The notes: generated by a model from the sequence alone, not told the origin. A DNA stretch of 53,693 bases from JBBDYH01 sp040901795 (GCA_040901795.1 JBBDYH010000006.1:1-53693), one strand, 5' to 3'; shown: positions 30,778 to 38,340, numbered from the stretch's first letter. Numbers and translations: made by a program.

Positions 30778-30844
30778 ATATGAGCACGATCATATTATTC
30801 GGCCGGCGGGGGCCTGTCAAGACGGAAAATGATCGTGCTCATAT
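30778..30844 (-). promoter_or_regulatory. Two inverted TetR-type operators upstream of tetR-like gene
   Basis: ATATGAGCACGATCAT (30778-30793) is repeated as its perfect reverse complement at 30829-30844. The first copy extends to an 18-bp dyad, ATATGA-gcacga-TCATAT (30778-30795); the second is the same dyad with one imperfect half. They lie 20-86 bp upstream of the TetR start codon, in the right place to repress it and perhaps a divergent promoter. Confidence 0.85.
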
Positions 30845-30950
30845 AAATTCCGGACTTGTCCGAAACAGGCCGCTCCTGGGGGAGCGAAGGAGAACATTTC
30901 GGTTACAATTCAGCGCAGCGGAGCTGGGGAGATATCAACAAGTCTCGGAG

Positions 30951-31078
30951 GGAGGGAACACAGATGAACACAGACCGAGATCGACGAACACAGATACAGA
31001 GCCGCTGGACTGCAAACGCGCCTGCCGCCGCCGAATCTCTGTGGCAATCTGTTTTTATCTGCGCCTGTCGGTGTTCCT
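30951..31078 (+). repeat. AACACAGAT-type inverted repeat element at the 5' end of the CehA gene
   Basis: The left part (about 30954-31002) contains GAACACAGATGAACACAGA and a second GAACACAGATACAGAG; the right part (about 31036-31078) is roughly its complement (CTCTGTGG, ATCTGTTTTTATCTG, CTGTCGGTGTTCC). Elements of this look (AACACAGATGAACACAGA) are scattered through many planctomycete and other genomes and often create spurious ORFs. The match between arms is imperfect. Confidence 0.7.
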
Positions 31079-32622
31079 TGCCAGGGCGTTGCGCCATTCT
31101 GTCGACCGCCATGGGCCTGGTCATTTGTGCGGCGGCTGTGTCGGCTGAGCCGGCGGACAATACGGTTCGGCTGGAGATCAAGGTCGCTGATGCCGCCGGT
31201 GAGCCGCTGCCCTGCCGCGTTCATCTGCGCAACGAGCGCGGCGAACCGCAACGCGTGGCCGGTCAGCCATTCTGGCACGATCATTTCGTCTGCTCAGGTG
31301 ACATCGCAACGGAACTCAATCCCGGCGTTTACGACTATGAAGTCGAACGCGGACCCGAGTACGAGCGGAAGGCCGGTAAAATCGAGTGCGTTGCCGGCAA
31401 AACGACTGAGCTAGGGCTGACGCTCAAACGCGTCGCGAACCTGCGGCAGGCGGGTTGGTACTCCGGCGATCTGCACGTGCATCGACCGCTCGAGGAGATC
31501 GAGCAACTCATGGCGGCGGAAGACCTCGATTTCGCGCCCGTGATCACCTGGTGGAACAACCGGAATCTATGGAAGGATCGTGCGATCCCGCGGCAGCTCA
31601 CGCGGTCGTTTGACGGACATCGGCTCTATCAGGTGATGGCCGGCGAAGACGAGCGCGAAGGGGGCGCCTTGTTGTACTTCGGTCTCGACCGGCCGCTGGA
31701 TCTCACCGGCAGCAAGCGCGAAGTCCCCTCCCCGATGTTCTTTGTCGAGGAGGCCCGGCAACGGAACGCGAACGTCTGGATCGACATTGAAAAGCCGTTC
31801 TGGTGGGATGTGCCGGTGTGGCTCGCCAGCGGCCGGATGACTTCGATCGGCCTGGCCAACAATCACATGTGCCGCAGCTCGATGCTGGCTAACGAGGCCT
31901 GGGGCAAGCCGCGCGACCGCGGGCGCTTGCCCGACCCGCGCGGCAATGGTTTCTGGACGCAGGAGATCTACTACCAACTGCTCAACAGCGGTTTGCGGAT
32001 TCCGCCGTCCGCCGGCAGCGCCTCCGGCGTGCTGCCGAACCCCGTGGGCTACAACCGCATCTACGTGCATCTGGATAAGCCGTTCACGCCTGAGACCTGG
32101 TTCGAGGCCCTCGCACGCGGTCAATCGTTTGTGACCAACGGTCCGCTGTTGGTCGTCAAAGCCAACGACCAGTTGCCGGGAGCGACCTTCAAGGCGGAGG
32201 ACGGCAAGGGTCTTGCTGTCAACTTAGAGATTCAACTTACGTCGACCGATCGCATCTCGCGGCTGGAACTAATCCACAACGGGGAAGTCGTGAAGACAAT
32301 CGATTGCTCCGACGAGCTGACTCAACAGCGCACCGTAAGGTTCACGCTTGACGAGCCAGGTTGGTTCCTTGTTTGCGCCGTCGCCGACGTCGAAAAGACT
32401 TTTCGCTTTGCCTCCACGGCGCCCTGGTTCGTCGAAACTGACGCGGCCAAGCATCGCATCAGCCGCCGTTCCGCGCAGTTCTTTCTCGATTGGACCGACG
32501 AGCGCATCCGCCGTGTCAAAGCCAACCTCGCCGACGAAGTCGACCTGCGGCAGGTGCTGCCATGGCACGATCGAGCGCGAACCTTCTGGGCGCAGCGCGT
32601 CGAGATGGCCAATGCGGAATGA
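30964..32622 (+). CDS. CehA/McbA-family metallohydrolase domain protein (exported)
   Basis: From the ATG at 30964 the frame gives 552 aa, but the first 40 or so are encoded by the AACACAGAT repeat. A conventional signal peptide (RCAILSTAMGLVICAAAVSA-EPA) begins at about 31078, where a TTG codon could be the true start; ATG 31111 is too short. An immunoglobulin-like strand region (VRLEIKVADAAGEPLPCRVHL) follows, then a PHP/CehA core: GDLHVHRP, ITWWNNRN and YQVMAGEDEREGG. A carboxy-terminal domain has GQSFVTNGPLL. CehA members hydrolyse carbamates or phosphoesters with bound metal; this substrate is unknown. GGAGGG 8 nt before ATG 30964 comes from the repeat. An alternative annotation would be 31078-32622. 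Confidence 0.75.
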   Translation: MNTDRDRRTQIQSRWTANAPAAAESLWQSVFICACRCSLPGRCAILSTAMGLVICAAAVSAEPADNTVRLEIKVADAAGEPLPCRVHLRNERGEPQRVAGQPFWHDHFVCSGDIATELNPGVYDYEVERGPEYERKAGKIECVAGKTTELGLTLKRVANLRQAGWYSGDLHVHRPLEEIEQLMAAEDLDFAPVITWWNNRNLWKDRAIPRQLTRSFDGHRLYQVMAGEDEREGGALLYFGLDRPLDLTGSKREVPSPMFFVEEARQRNANVWIDIEKPFWWDVPVWLASGRMTSIGLANNHMCRSSMLANEAWGKPRDRGRLPDPRGNGFWTQEIYYQLLNSGLRIPPSAGSASGVLPNPVGYNRIYVHLDKPFTPETWFEALARGQSFVTNGPLLVVKANDQLPGATFKAEDGKGLAVNLEIQLTSTDRISRLELIHNGEVVKTIDCSDELTQQRTVRFTLDEPGWFLVCAVADVEKTFRFASTAPWFVETDAAKHRISRRSAQFFLDWTDERIRRVKANLADEVDLRQVLPWHDRARTFWAQRVEMANAE

Positions 32623-32659
32623 ACTACTCAGGCGCGGGAGACAGTTCAAATGGCGTTTC

Positions 32660-32809
32660 TGCATCATCAAGAGCGACAAAGCCGGATCATCTGAAGACGC
32701 CGTCGCTGCACTCTCGGTAGAACTCGGCTCCGAGGAGATTACGAAGCTCGAGGAACCATATGTTGCGCACGCAATCGCCGGCTTCGAATCGAGCAACAAG
32801 CGAGGGTGA
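32660..32809 (+). pseudogene. C-terminal remnant of an aldo/keto reductase gene
   Basis: Fifty codons encode SSEDAVAALSVELGSEEITK then LEEPYVAHAIAGFESSN, matching the last two helices and the PYVPHAVxGF-like tail of aldo/keto reductases. The catalytic barrel (Tyr-Lys-Asp-His) is absent; upstream in frame there is only overlap with the end of the metallohydrolase gene. The fragment ends inside the 3' end of the convergent tRNA-Asp gene (9-nt overlap). It is most likely debris from a past rearrangement. Expression is not expected. Confidence 0.65.
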
Positions 32810-32874
32810 CGGGACTCGAACCCGCGGCCTCCAGCGTGACAGGCTGGCGCTCTAACCAACTGAGCTACACCCCC
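32801..32874 (-). tRNA. tRNA-Asp (anticodon GTC)
   Basis: The minus strand folds into a full cloverleaf of 74 nt: acceptor GGGGGTG/CACCCTC (one G-T pair), D arm GCTC...GAGC, anticodon stem CCAGC/GCTGG with loop CTGTCAC (anticodon GTC), variable AGGCC, T arm GCGGG-TTCGAGT-CCCGT, and discriminator G, the usual identity base for tRNA-Asp. CCA is not encoded. The 3' end overlaps an aldo/keto reductase fragment on the other strand; tRNA 3' ends are common integration sites, but no integrase is present here. Confidence 0.95.
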
Positions 32875-32982
32875 AAACGCTTTTCCCGCTAGGACTTGCG
32901 GCCAATCGACCGATCCGTGCGTCCGATCCAGTTGCCAGGGCGCGCGGTTCGGCAGACGCTGCCGCTTGTGCGGGAATTCTGA

Positions 32983-33010
32983 ATTATAGCCCTGCGGTAC
33001 AGGCTCGCAA
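32983..33010 (-). promoter_or_regulatory. Promoter of tRNA-Asp
   Basis: On the minus strand TTGCGA (33005-33010) and a perfect TATAAT (32983-32988) are 16 bp apart. Transcription would start near 32976, about 100 nt before the mature tRNA 5' end, leaving a leader for RNase P removal. The rest of 32875-33166 shows no gene. Confidence 0.65.
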
Positions 33011-33166
33011 GTGTGGCCGGTTTACGCGGAACGTCCGGATTGCGTCCCGTTTTATTTGGCGTGACCTACAGTTAAGTGCTGAACGGCTCGCAGACGCGTC
33101 GCGCAATAGACGCCGACGCCGTTCTGCGGGCGATCGACGCATGCCGCAATCACGAGAGGGCGCCCG

Positions 33167-33301
33167 ATGTGGAACTATTTCAAGGAAACGGTCGACTGGG
33201 TTTTCCGGCTCGATAGCCAAGAGTGGTTTCTCGCCATGTGCGCCGCTCTGGTCATCGGGTTCCTTGCGCTGCGAGGATTCGGCTCACGGTCGAATTACTA
33301 A
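33167..33301 (+). CDS. 44-aa single-pass membrane peptide upstream of the diguanylate cyclase
   Basis: This short frame encodes 44 aa: a soluble amphipathic start (MWNYFKETVDWVFRLDS), then one transmembrane helix (EWFLAMCAALVIGFLALRGF) and a polar tail (GSRSNY). GAGAGGG lies about 8 nt before the ATG. The aromatic, Trp-rich amino-terminus and clean helix make a real microprotein likely, and its position 100 nt upstream of the GGDEF gene on the same strand suggests co-expression. No function is assigned; it could be a small membrane partner of the cyclase (speculative). Confidence 0.6.
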   Translation: MWNYFKETVDWVFRLDSQEWFLAMCAALVIGFLALRGFGSRSNY

Positions 33302-33401
33302 TCGATGCCGAGCCTCGAAGGATCCGGCATCGAACTGAGCACAGCCTGTCCCCTCGCGCCACTCACCTGCAACAGTCCAGCGTTTAACAAAGATCAAGCG
33401 T

Positions 33402-34394
33402 ATGTCTCTCTTCGCCTTCTGGGAATGGACCGTTCATTTGCCCCTACCGGTCGCGCTGGCGGCAGTCGCGACGTTGGGCTACGTGATAGGAAAGCGCAGC
33501 GCGGCGGTCGTTGTATCCATCGAGGAGCAGCATCGCCGCGACCTCAAGCGCGCGCAGCAGGTGGCCAAGGAGCTGGAGAAGATTGCTGAATCGGTCCGCC
33601 AGCACCTGGCCGCGCATCACGCCAGCATCGTGGAGTTCAAAGATCGCGTGTTCTCACTGGGGACGGAGCAGAACGAGCCCTCGTGGCACGAGCTCCGCAA
33701 AGAAGCCGAGAGCATGATCAAGCCGACGATGAAGTTGGCGACACAATTGGCCAGTGCGTATGACGAGATCCGGCAGCAGACCGGCTACTTGATGTCGTTC
33801 ACCGAGGTGCGGACCGACCCGTTGACGCGCGTCAGCAACCGCCGGGCGCTCGACGAGTATCTGGCATCGCATTTTGCGCTGATGAACCGCTATAAGCTGC
33901 CGTTCTCGATCGTGATCTTCGACATCGACCATTTCAAGCATATCAACGATGAACAGGGGCACGCTTACGGCGACTCGCTTTTGGCGTCGGTGGCCCGAGT
34001 GTTGGCCGATAGCGTTCGCGACACGGACCTGGTCACGCGCTACGGCGGCGAGGAGTTCGTCGTGGTCATGCCACAAACGATGCTCGAAGGGGGATGCATC
34101 TTCGCCAACCGATTGCGCGAGCGCATCGAGACGACCCTGCCGTTGACCATCAGCGGCGGCGTGGCTGCCGCGGCCGATGGCGACAACTCGCAATCGCTGC
34201 TGGCTCGCGCCGATGCCGCGCTCTATGGCGCCAAGGCTGCCGGTCGCAACCGCGTGTTCTTCCATAACGGCCCGCGAATCCAGCCCTACCCACCGCTGCT
34301 TACGGAGAACGGAGAGGATCCCTGGAATTCGTCCGCCTCCGAAGACCGGGGCGACCTTGCGGCGCCGGCCCATTTGGTTGGCGAGGGAGTCTAA
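33402..34394 (+). CDS. Membrane-anchored GGDEF diguanylate cyclase
   Basis: The 330-aa product has one amino-terminal transmembrane helix (PLPVALAAVATLGYVIG, about 15-31), a coiled-coil/helical signalling region (40-130) and a GGDEF domain (about 137-292) with an intact active site GGEEF (215-219). An inhibitory RxxD I-site (R206-D209) lies five residues upstream. It should make c-di-GMP from two GTP at the inner membrane, with product inhibition. There is no EAL domain and no recognisable sensor domain, so input probably comes through the helical region or a partner. A PilZ receptor gene (3595-3906) is in the same window. Confidence 0.92.
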   Translation: MSLFAFWEWTVHLPLPVALAAVATLGYVIGKRSAAVVVSIEEQHRRDLKRAQQVAKELEKIAESVRQHLAAHHASIVEFKDRVFSLGTEQNEPSWHELRKEAESMIKPTMKLATQLASAYDEIRQQTGYLMSFTEVRTDPLTRVSNRRALDEYLASHFALMNRYKLPFSIVIFDIDHFKHINDEQGHAYGDSLLASVARVLADSVRDTDLVTRYGGEEFVVVMPQTMLEGGCIFANRLRERIETTLPLTISGGVAAAADGDNSQSLLARADAALYGAKAAGRNRVFFHNGPRIQPYPPLLTENGEDPWNSSASEDRGDLAAPAHLVGEGV

Positions 34395-34402
34395 AGCGCC
34401 AA

Positions 34403-35902
34403 CTACCGGAACATCGCGCCGGCCGAGGCGGAACCACCGATGGAGACATTGGTCGGTGCGCCGGGAAGCGTAGACGAGCCGCCCGCACCGCTGTACCCGC
34501 CAGGTGTCGTCGAGCCGGCCGCGTAAGACGTTCCGTTGGCTGCCGAAGACGTGGCGCCTGCCGAACCCAGGCCCTGCGTCGGGGCTGGTTCGTAAGTCGC
34601 AGGCATGATCGCGCCGCCCGCGGCCGTTGCGCCCACGGCACTCGACCCGTGGGGGCCCATCGCGCGCGAGCTGCTGGCTGCGCCCATGCCCCCTAAACCG
34701 TTCGCGCCGGCGTCCAGACCGCTTGCGCCGGACGAGCCCGGCTGCACGCCCCAGGGAGCGGCTGAGTTTGCACCCGGCCGGTAGTCGCTGGTGCCGCCGG
34801 GACGATAGGGCTTGCCCGTGCGTTGCGATCCGCTGGTAGCATCCGCGGCGCTTGTGGATACGGCTCCGCTCTGCGGCGGGTTCGTGGCGCTCGTCCCGCC
34901 GCCATACGAGTAATCCGGAACTGTGTAGCCGTTGCTGCCCGGATTGTACCCGGTTGCGCCTGGGACATACCCATTCTGGCCAGGTGTGCCGCCGGATATA
35001 TAGTTCGTCGAACCGGTGCCATATGCGTTGCGAGCGTCGGCTGTCCGCGTGTCGTCGAGCCCGCTTGGCGACGCGACGTAGCCGCCACCGGAGTATGCGC
35101 CGCCGGCGTCGGTACCGCTCAAATTACTGTGCGACGATCCATCGGTCAAGCTTTGACCCGCGCCCGCGCTCGCACCGTACGCGTTGACGCCCGCGGAACC
35201 CGGCGCGCTGTTGCTCCAGCTCGTTACGCCGGCGTACGGATTGGCGCCGCTTGCGGCGCCATAGCCGGGCGCGCTCGCCGCGGTGCTGACATAGGCGCTT
35301 CCGCCTGGCGTCCCATAAGTGTTCGCGGCATTGCCAGCGCTATAACTAGGAAGTGCGCCGTTGCTGCCGGTTGTGGCAACACTCGATCCGGCGCCATAGC
35401 CGTTGCCGTTATAAAAGCCCGATTGGGGCGTGGTGGCGGTGCTACTGCCGGTCGCCACGGCGCTGTGCTGCGCGGCGCCGTACTGTTGCGCCCCGTAGGG
35501 AGTCGCGGGATTTGTTGTGGCTACAGCCGCGCCTCCGGTCGCCGGCATGCCGGTCGACGGATACGACGACGGGGTGTAGCTGGCCGGCGTACCGGGATAC
35601 GGATTCGCAGCCGTGCTGGCGCTGGCGCCGCCGTTCCAACCGGCTGGCACACCGAAAGGCGAAGACGCGTTGCTGGCCAGCGAGCTGGGATTTGTCATCG
35701 AGGCGGCGCCCGACGGCGAGCCCTGGCCGGCCATGCTCGACGGCAGCGAGGGCTTATGTGGCGGCGCCCCTGCCAGGGAACTTGCGTCGGCGGAGTCCTT
35801 CTTACCGAACGCGAACCAACTGCTGGGCGGGCTCGATTTGCAGCCGGACATGCCCAACGACACCGCCAGAAGAACCGCGAACCGGGCCGGGGTGAATCGC
35901 AT
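34403..35902 (-). CDS. Gly/Ser/Ala-rich low-complexity lipoprotein
   Basis: The 499-aa product starts at 35902 with a lipoprotein signal, MRFTPARFAVLLAVSLGMSG-C (lipobox MSGC); the longer reading frame is rejected because it buries this signal. The rest is almost wholly low-complexity Gly, Ser, Ala, Thr, Pro, Asn and Tyr, with recurring short units such as YGAxS, GYxPG, NPYxG and YSGGG. No enzymatic domain is visible. It is probably tethered to a membrane facing the periplasm, as a disordered or adhesive matrix protein (inference). The composition produces long spurious open frames on the opposite strand. It converges with the GGDEF gene, with an 8-nt gap. Confidence 0.7.
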   Translation of the reverse strand: MRFTPARFAVLLAVSLGMSGCKSSPPSSWFAFGKKDSADASSLAGAPPHKPSLPSSMAGQGSPSGAASMTNPSSLASNASSPFGVPAGWNGGASASTAANPYPGTPASYTPSSYPSTGMPATGGAAVATTNPATPYGAQQYGAAQHSAVATGSSTATTPQSGFYNGNGYGAGSSVATTGSNGALPSYSAGNAANTYGTPGGSAYVSTAASAPGYGAASGANPYAGVTSWSNSAPGSAGVNAYGASAGAGQSLTDGSSHSNLSGTDAGGAYSGGGYVASPSGLDDTRTADARNAYGTGSTNYISGGTPGQNGYVPGATGYNPGSNGYTVPDYSYGGGTSATNPPQSGAVSTSAADATSGSQRTGKPYRPGGTSDYRPGANSAAPWGVQPGSSGASGLDAGANGLGGMGAASSSRAMGPHGSSAVGATAAGGAIMPATYEPAPTQGLGSAGATSSAANGTSYAAGSTTPGGYSGAGGSSTLPGAPTNVSIGGSASAGAMFR

Positions 35903-36229
35903 CGCTCGTGCGCCTTGTGCAAGCCTCGGAAAGAGATCGGCGGCACACGCCGCGACATCCTTGTCGCGTTGGCCCGCGTTCTCTTCCCTGAGAACGGAAT
36001 GAAATGATTGATCGACCGGGCTCTTGTCGGAACCGACAAAGAGATAAGGACTGCCTAACGCTCTCAATTCTCAAAATCGGAGTTTCCGCGGTCAAACTAC
36101 ACACAAAGCGAAAACTCGGCGCAGAATGCCGCTGAACCATGCTGGCATTTGCGGGCCGGATTATAGAGACAGGTCCGGTCGGGTCAATGGCAGCTTTTGC
36201 AGAGCTGACATGCTAGCAGTCGCTGGAGT

Positions 36230-36619
36230 TCAAGCTCTAGCTGGCCTCTTCGTCTCGCGAAACTCCGGCGACTCGACCAGTGTAAACAGCACCACCTCTT
36301 CGCCGGTCGTGGTACTGATGTCGTGGTGCAGGCTCAAAGCTTTGACACCGGTGACCTCCTGAACGAGCGACTCCAAGACCCCGCGTGCCGCTTCGATGAG
36401 CTGGGTGCGAACCTCTTTCAGCAAGTCTCTCCCCTTTTCGGCGGGTAGCGAACGAACCAAATGTTGTTCGGCCGCAGTCAAAACGCCCTTCAGCCGTACA
36501 ACGAGTAAGTCGCCGATCAGGTGTGCGTGGATATCCTTGGGTCCCCGGCCCATGTATTCCTGCTCAAAGCGCGTGATCCCCTCGCACATGGCGGCTTCGA
36601 TTTCTCCTTGTGACTTCAT
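36230..36619 (-). CDS. DUF2294 family protein
   Basis: The 129-aa product is a complete DUF2294 domain: a leading helix (SQGEIEAAMCEGITRFEQEY), the signature MGRGPKDIHAHLIGDLLVVR, GVLTAAEQHLV, the KGRDLLKEVRTQLIEAARGVLE helix and TGEEVVLFTLVE. The start at 36619 matches the usual domain beginning. The function is unknown. A second DUF2294 gene is divergently placed at 37009, and the 389 nt between them hold a promoter and a terminator-ended leader for the other gene. Confidence 0.8.
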   Translation of the reverse strand: MKSQGEIEAAMCEGITRFEQEYMGRGPKDIHAHLIGDLLVVRLKGVLTAAEQHLVRSLPAEKGRDLLKEVRTQLIEAARGVLESLVQEVTGVKALSLHHDISTTTGEEVVLFTLVESPEFRETKRPARA

Positions 36620-36766
36620 TGCAACCCCGAAATCTGTTGCGATTGCCAGCGGCACGCCTTTCATGGGTAAAGGCCCGAGTTCGCAATCATAGACGTGATG
36701 CACCGTAATCATCCGGCGAAATGGCCGAACCAATCATAACTTGTACCGAACCGATACAGAATGCCA

Positions 36767-36794
36767 TTGCATTCTACTTTTCCTGCCCTATACT
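36767..36794 (+). promoter_or_regulatory. Sigma-70-like promoter of the DUF2294 leader RNA
   Basis: TTGCAT (36767-36772) and TATACT (36789-36794) are separated by 16 bp. The predicted start is near 36801, about 208 nt before the ATG at 37009. Confidence 0.6.
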
Positions 36795-36800
36795 GAAGGC

Positions 36801-36967
36801 GGCAAGTGACGTGCCGGCGGTCTGGGTAATCCGCCGGCAGGAAATTGCCTGACGGAAGTCATTCGGATAACTAGCTGAACGGCAACCCGCCGCGGCGGGG
36901 GGCCTGTTAACGAGTAAGCCGACGTGGCAGCATACCTCAGGGTGTGCAGCCACGTCGGTTTTTTTTT
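36801..36967 (+). ncRNA. Candidate structured leader/attenuator RNA ending in an intrinsic terminator
   Basis: A predicted transcript of about 167 nt contains three hairpins. The first has a 9-bp stem (36812-36820/36831-36839) with a 10-nt loop. The second is a GC-rich dyad centred on 36892 (CCCGC-cgcg-GCGGG). The third is the terminator stem at 36919-36958. The architecture of promoter, structured region, terminator and then a ribosome binding site 26 nt later is that of transcription-attenuation leaders or riboswitches. I could not match it to a known riboswitch class. It may instead be a free-standing small RNA. Confidence 0.5.
36919..36967 (+). terminator. Strong rho-independent terminator upstream of DUF2294 gene
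   Basis: A perfect 10-bp stem (36919-36928/36949-36958) continues after one A/A mismatch into a 7-bp stem (36930-36936/36941-36947, one G-T pair) capped by TCAG. Nine T residues follow (36959-36967). Confidence 0.92.
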
Positions 36968-37008
36968 GGCCGTGTGGAACAGATGCGGCCGCAAAGGAGT
37001 GAACGCGA

Positions 37009-37521
37009 ATGATCAAGTCCATTTTACCAACGGAGAACAAGCTCAGTTCAACTGTGGCGCAGCAGCTTGCTGAAGCGGCAAGCGCGTTCGAGGAGCGCCT
37101 TACAGGGCACGCACCGAAATCGGTGACCGTCGTCCTGAGTGACACCACGCTGGTGATCACATTGCACGGCGCCTTGTCGCCGGCCGAGAGGGCGCTGGCA
37201 CAAACTCCGGGGGGCGCGAATCGAGTCCAGGAGTTTCATCGGGAGCTGTTCGCAAACTCTTTCGATTGGCTGCGGAAGGAGATTAAGAGGATCACGGGTG
37301 TGGAGGTGCGCGAAGCGACTGCGGAGGTCGAAGCGGAGTCGGGCACCGTGGTTAAAGCGTTCACGACGGGAACCGTGGTGCAGGTGTTCCTGCTTGCCGG
37401 CAGTGTGCCGGCGGGCACATGGAGCGGAGTTGGATCAGGACATTCATTAGAAAGGGAGCCCATCGATGGGCGCAAACACTTGGGAGGGATCGAAAGCGGC
37501 GGCAAACCGCGAAGCTTGTGA
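37009..37521 (+). CDS. DUF2294 family protein (divergent paralogue)
   Basis: The 170-aa product resembles DUF2294 over residues 15-130: VAQQLAEAASAFEERLTGHA, PKSVTVVLSDTTLVITLHGA, LSPAERALA, then FHRELFANSFDWLRKEIKRI, TGVEV and TVVQVFLLAG. It has lost the MGRGP signature of the partner gene (TGHAP here). AAAGGAG 11 nt upstream supports the start. The last 40 residues (PAGTWSGVGSGHSLEREP onward) look unrelated and overlap the receiver gene by 56 nt, suggesting that the natural stop has been lost or that the tail is junk. Expression probably depends on read-through of the upstream terminator. Function unknown. Confidence 0.7.
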   Translation: MIKSILPTENKLSSTVAQQLAEAASAFEERLTGHAPKSVTVVLSDTTLVITLHGALSPAERALAQTPGGANRVQEFHRELFANSFDWLRKEIKRITGVEVREATAEVEAESGTVVKAFTTGTVVQVFLLAGSVPAGTWSGVGSGHSLEREPIDGRKHLGGIESGGKPRSL

Positions 37522-38038
37522 ACCAGTTCAGACATTCGCCGAGCAAGTCACGACTTGGCGACACGACGACGAGAGCGTGACCATTAGGGCGGCCAATCGT
37601 CCGCTTCGGGTGCTGATTGTCGATGAGAACACGGATCTGGCGTACATGATGTCCGTGTTGGTCCAGAAGTGCGGACATGAGGTCCAGATCGCTTACGACG
37701 GGCCGACGGCGCTGAAAATGGTCGCGGCGCTCCACCCGGATGTGGCGTTCGTGGACATTGCGATGCCGAAGATGGATGGTCTCTGCCTGGCGCGCGAACT
37801 ACGCCGGTCGAGTGTGGTCGACGACTGTTTGTTGATCGCCGTAACGGGATATGCCGACGCGGATCACCATGCGCTTGGGATGCAGGCGGGTTTCGACCAT
37901 TACCTGATCAAACCCGTCGCCTTTCGCACTTTGTCGGAGCTGTTGCTCTTGGCGCGAAATCGGCTGGTGCGATCGGTCGAAGAGGCCGTAGCGATGAACG
38001 AAGCGGATGAAGTGAACTATGCGAGTGCGATTTGTTAG
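37466..38038 (+). CDS. Single-domain response regulator (CheY-like receiver)
   Basis: The 190-aa product has a 45-residue variable amino-terminus and a receiver domain (about 47-165): acidic pocket DEN (53-55), phospho-acceptor Asp97 in VAFVDIAMP, Thr127 in AVTGYA and Lys149 in LIKPV. No output domain follows, only a short acidic tail. AAGGGAG 8 nt upstream supports the start even though it lies inside the preceding gene (56-nt overlap). It may be phosphorylated by the hybrid kinase encoded at 39018, the only histidine kinase in this window (inference). Confidence 0.85.
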   Translation: MGANTWEGSKAAANREACEPVQTFAEQVTTWRHDDESVTIRAANRPLRVLIVDENTDLAYMMSVLVQKCGHEVQIAYDGPTALKMVAALHPDVAFVDIAMPKMDGLCLARELRRSSVVDDCLLIAVTGYADADHHALGMQAGFDHYLIKPVAFRTLSELLLLARNRLVRSVEEAVAMNEADEVNYASAIC

Positions 38039-38109
38039 ATCCAGCCGTAGCAGCCATGTACGTTCTTGGCTGCCGACCGGCTGTACCCCAAGAAATGGAG
38101 TTTTCTCCC

Positions 38110-38340
38110 ATGTTGGTGTTATCGAGAAAAGCCAGTGAGTCTGTGATGGTCGGCGGCAACGATCGCCACGAGCGGATGCTCAAAGTGACGGTGCTCGAGA
38201 TCGAGGGGAGCAGGGTCCGGCTCGGGTTCGAGGCCGATAAGGATGTTCCCGTTCACCGCTTTGAGGTCTGGGAACGCGTCCACGCCGGACCAAAGCGCGG
38301 CATTTCGCCGGATGGCACAGCGATGCCTGTCGGTTTTTGA
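38110..38340 (+). CDS. csrA: CsrA/RsmA RNA-binding post-transcriptional regulator
   Basis: The 76-aa product matches CsrA: it begins MLVLSRKASESVMVGG, continues with KVTVLEIEGSRVRLGFEA (beta strands 2-4) and has VPVHRFEVWERV, in which the conserved R-x-E/EVxxR-like helix region is present (FEVWERV). CsrA dimers bind GGA motifs in 5' leaders and control translation. An insertion-like NDRHERM segment sits between strands 1 and 2, where canonical CsrA has DDI. The start was placed at the MLVL methionine, with GGAG 10 nt upstream; a longer frame is rejected. Several GGA-containing leaders surround it, including those of the neighbouring genes. Confidence 0.9.
   Translation: MLVLSRKASESVMVGGNDRHERMLKVTVLEIEGSRVRLGFEADKDVPVHRFEVWERVHAGPKRGISPDGTAMPVGF

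Noticed and set aside
32801..32874. Active integrative element at tRNA-Asp
   Set aside because: No integrase, no duplicated tRNA 3' end and no mobile genes were found around the tRNA; only a gene remnant.
34823..36007. 394-codon plus-strand open frame opposite the lipoprotein gene
   Set aside because: It mirrors the low-complexity Gly/Ser/Ala codons; the product is Arg/Ala/Gly-rich without a domain, while the minus strand has a lipoprotein signal and typical codon use.
36821..36845. CTGGGTAAT...GGCAGGAAA resembling the 3' part of a TPP riboswitch
   Set aside because: The TPP-specific CTGAGA element and the GGGGTGC/CCAGCG pairings are absent, and the CTGG does not pair with a downstream CCAG; the bases are better explained by a simple 9-bp hairpin.
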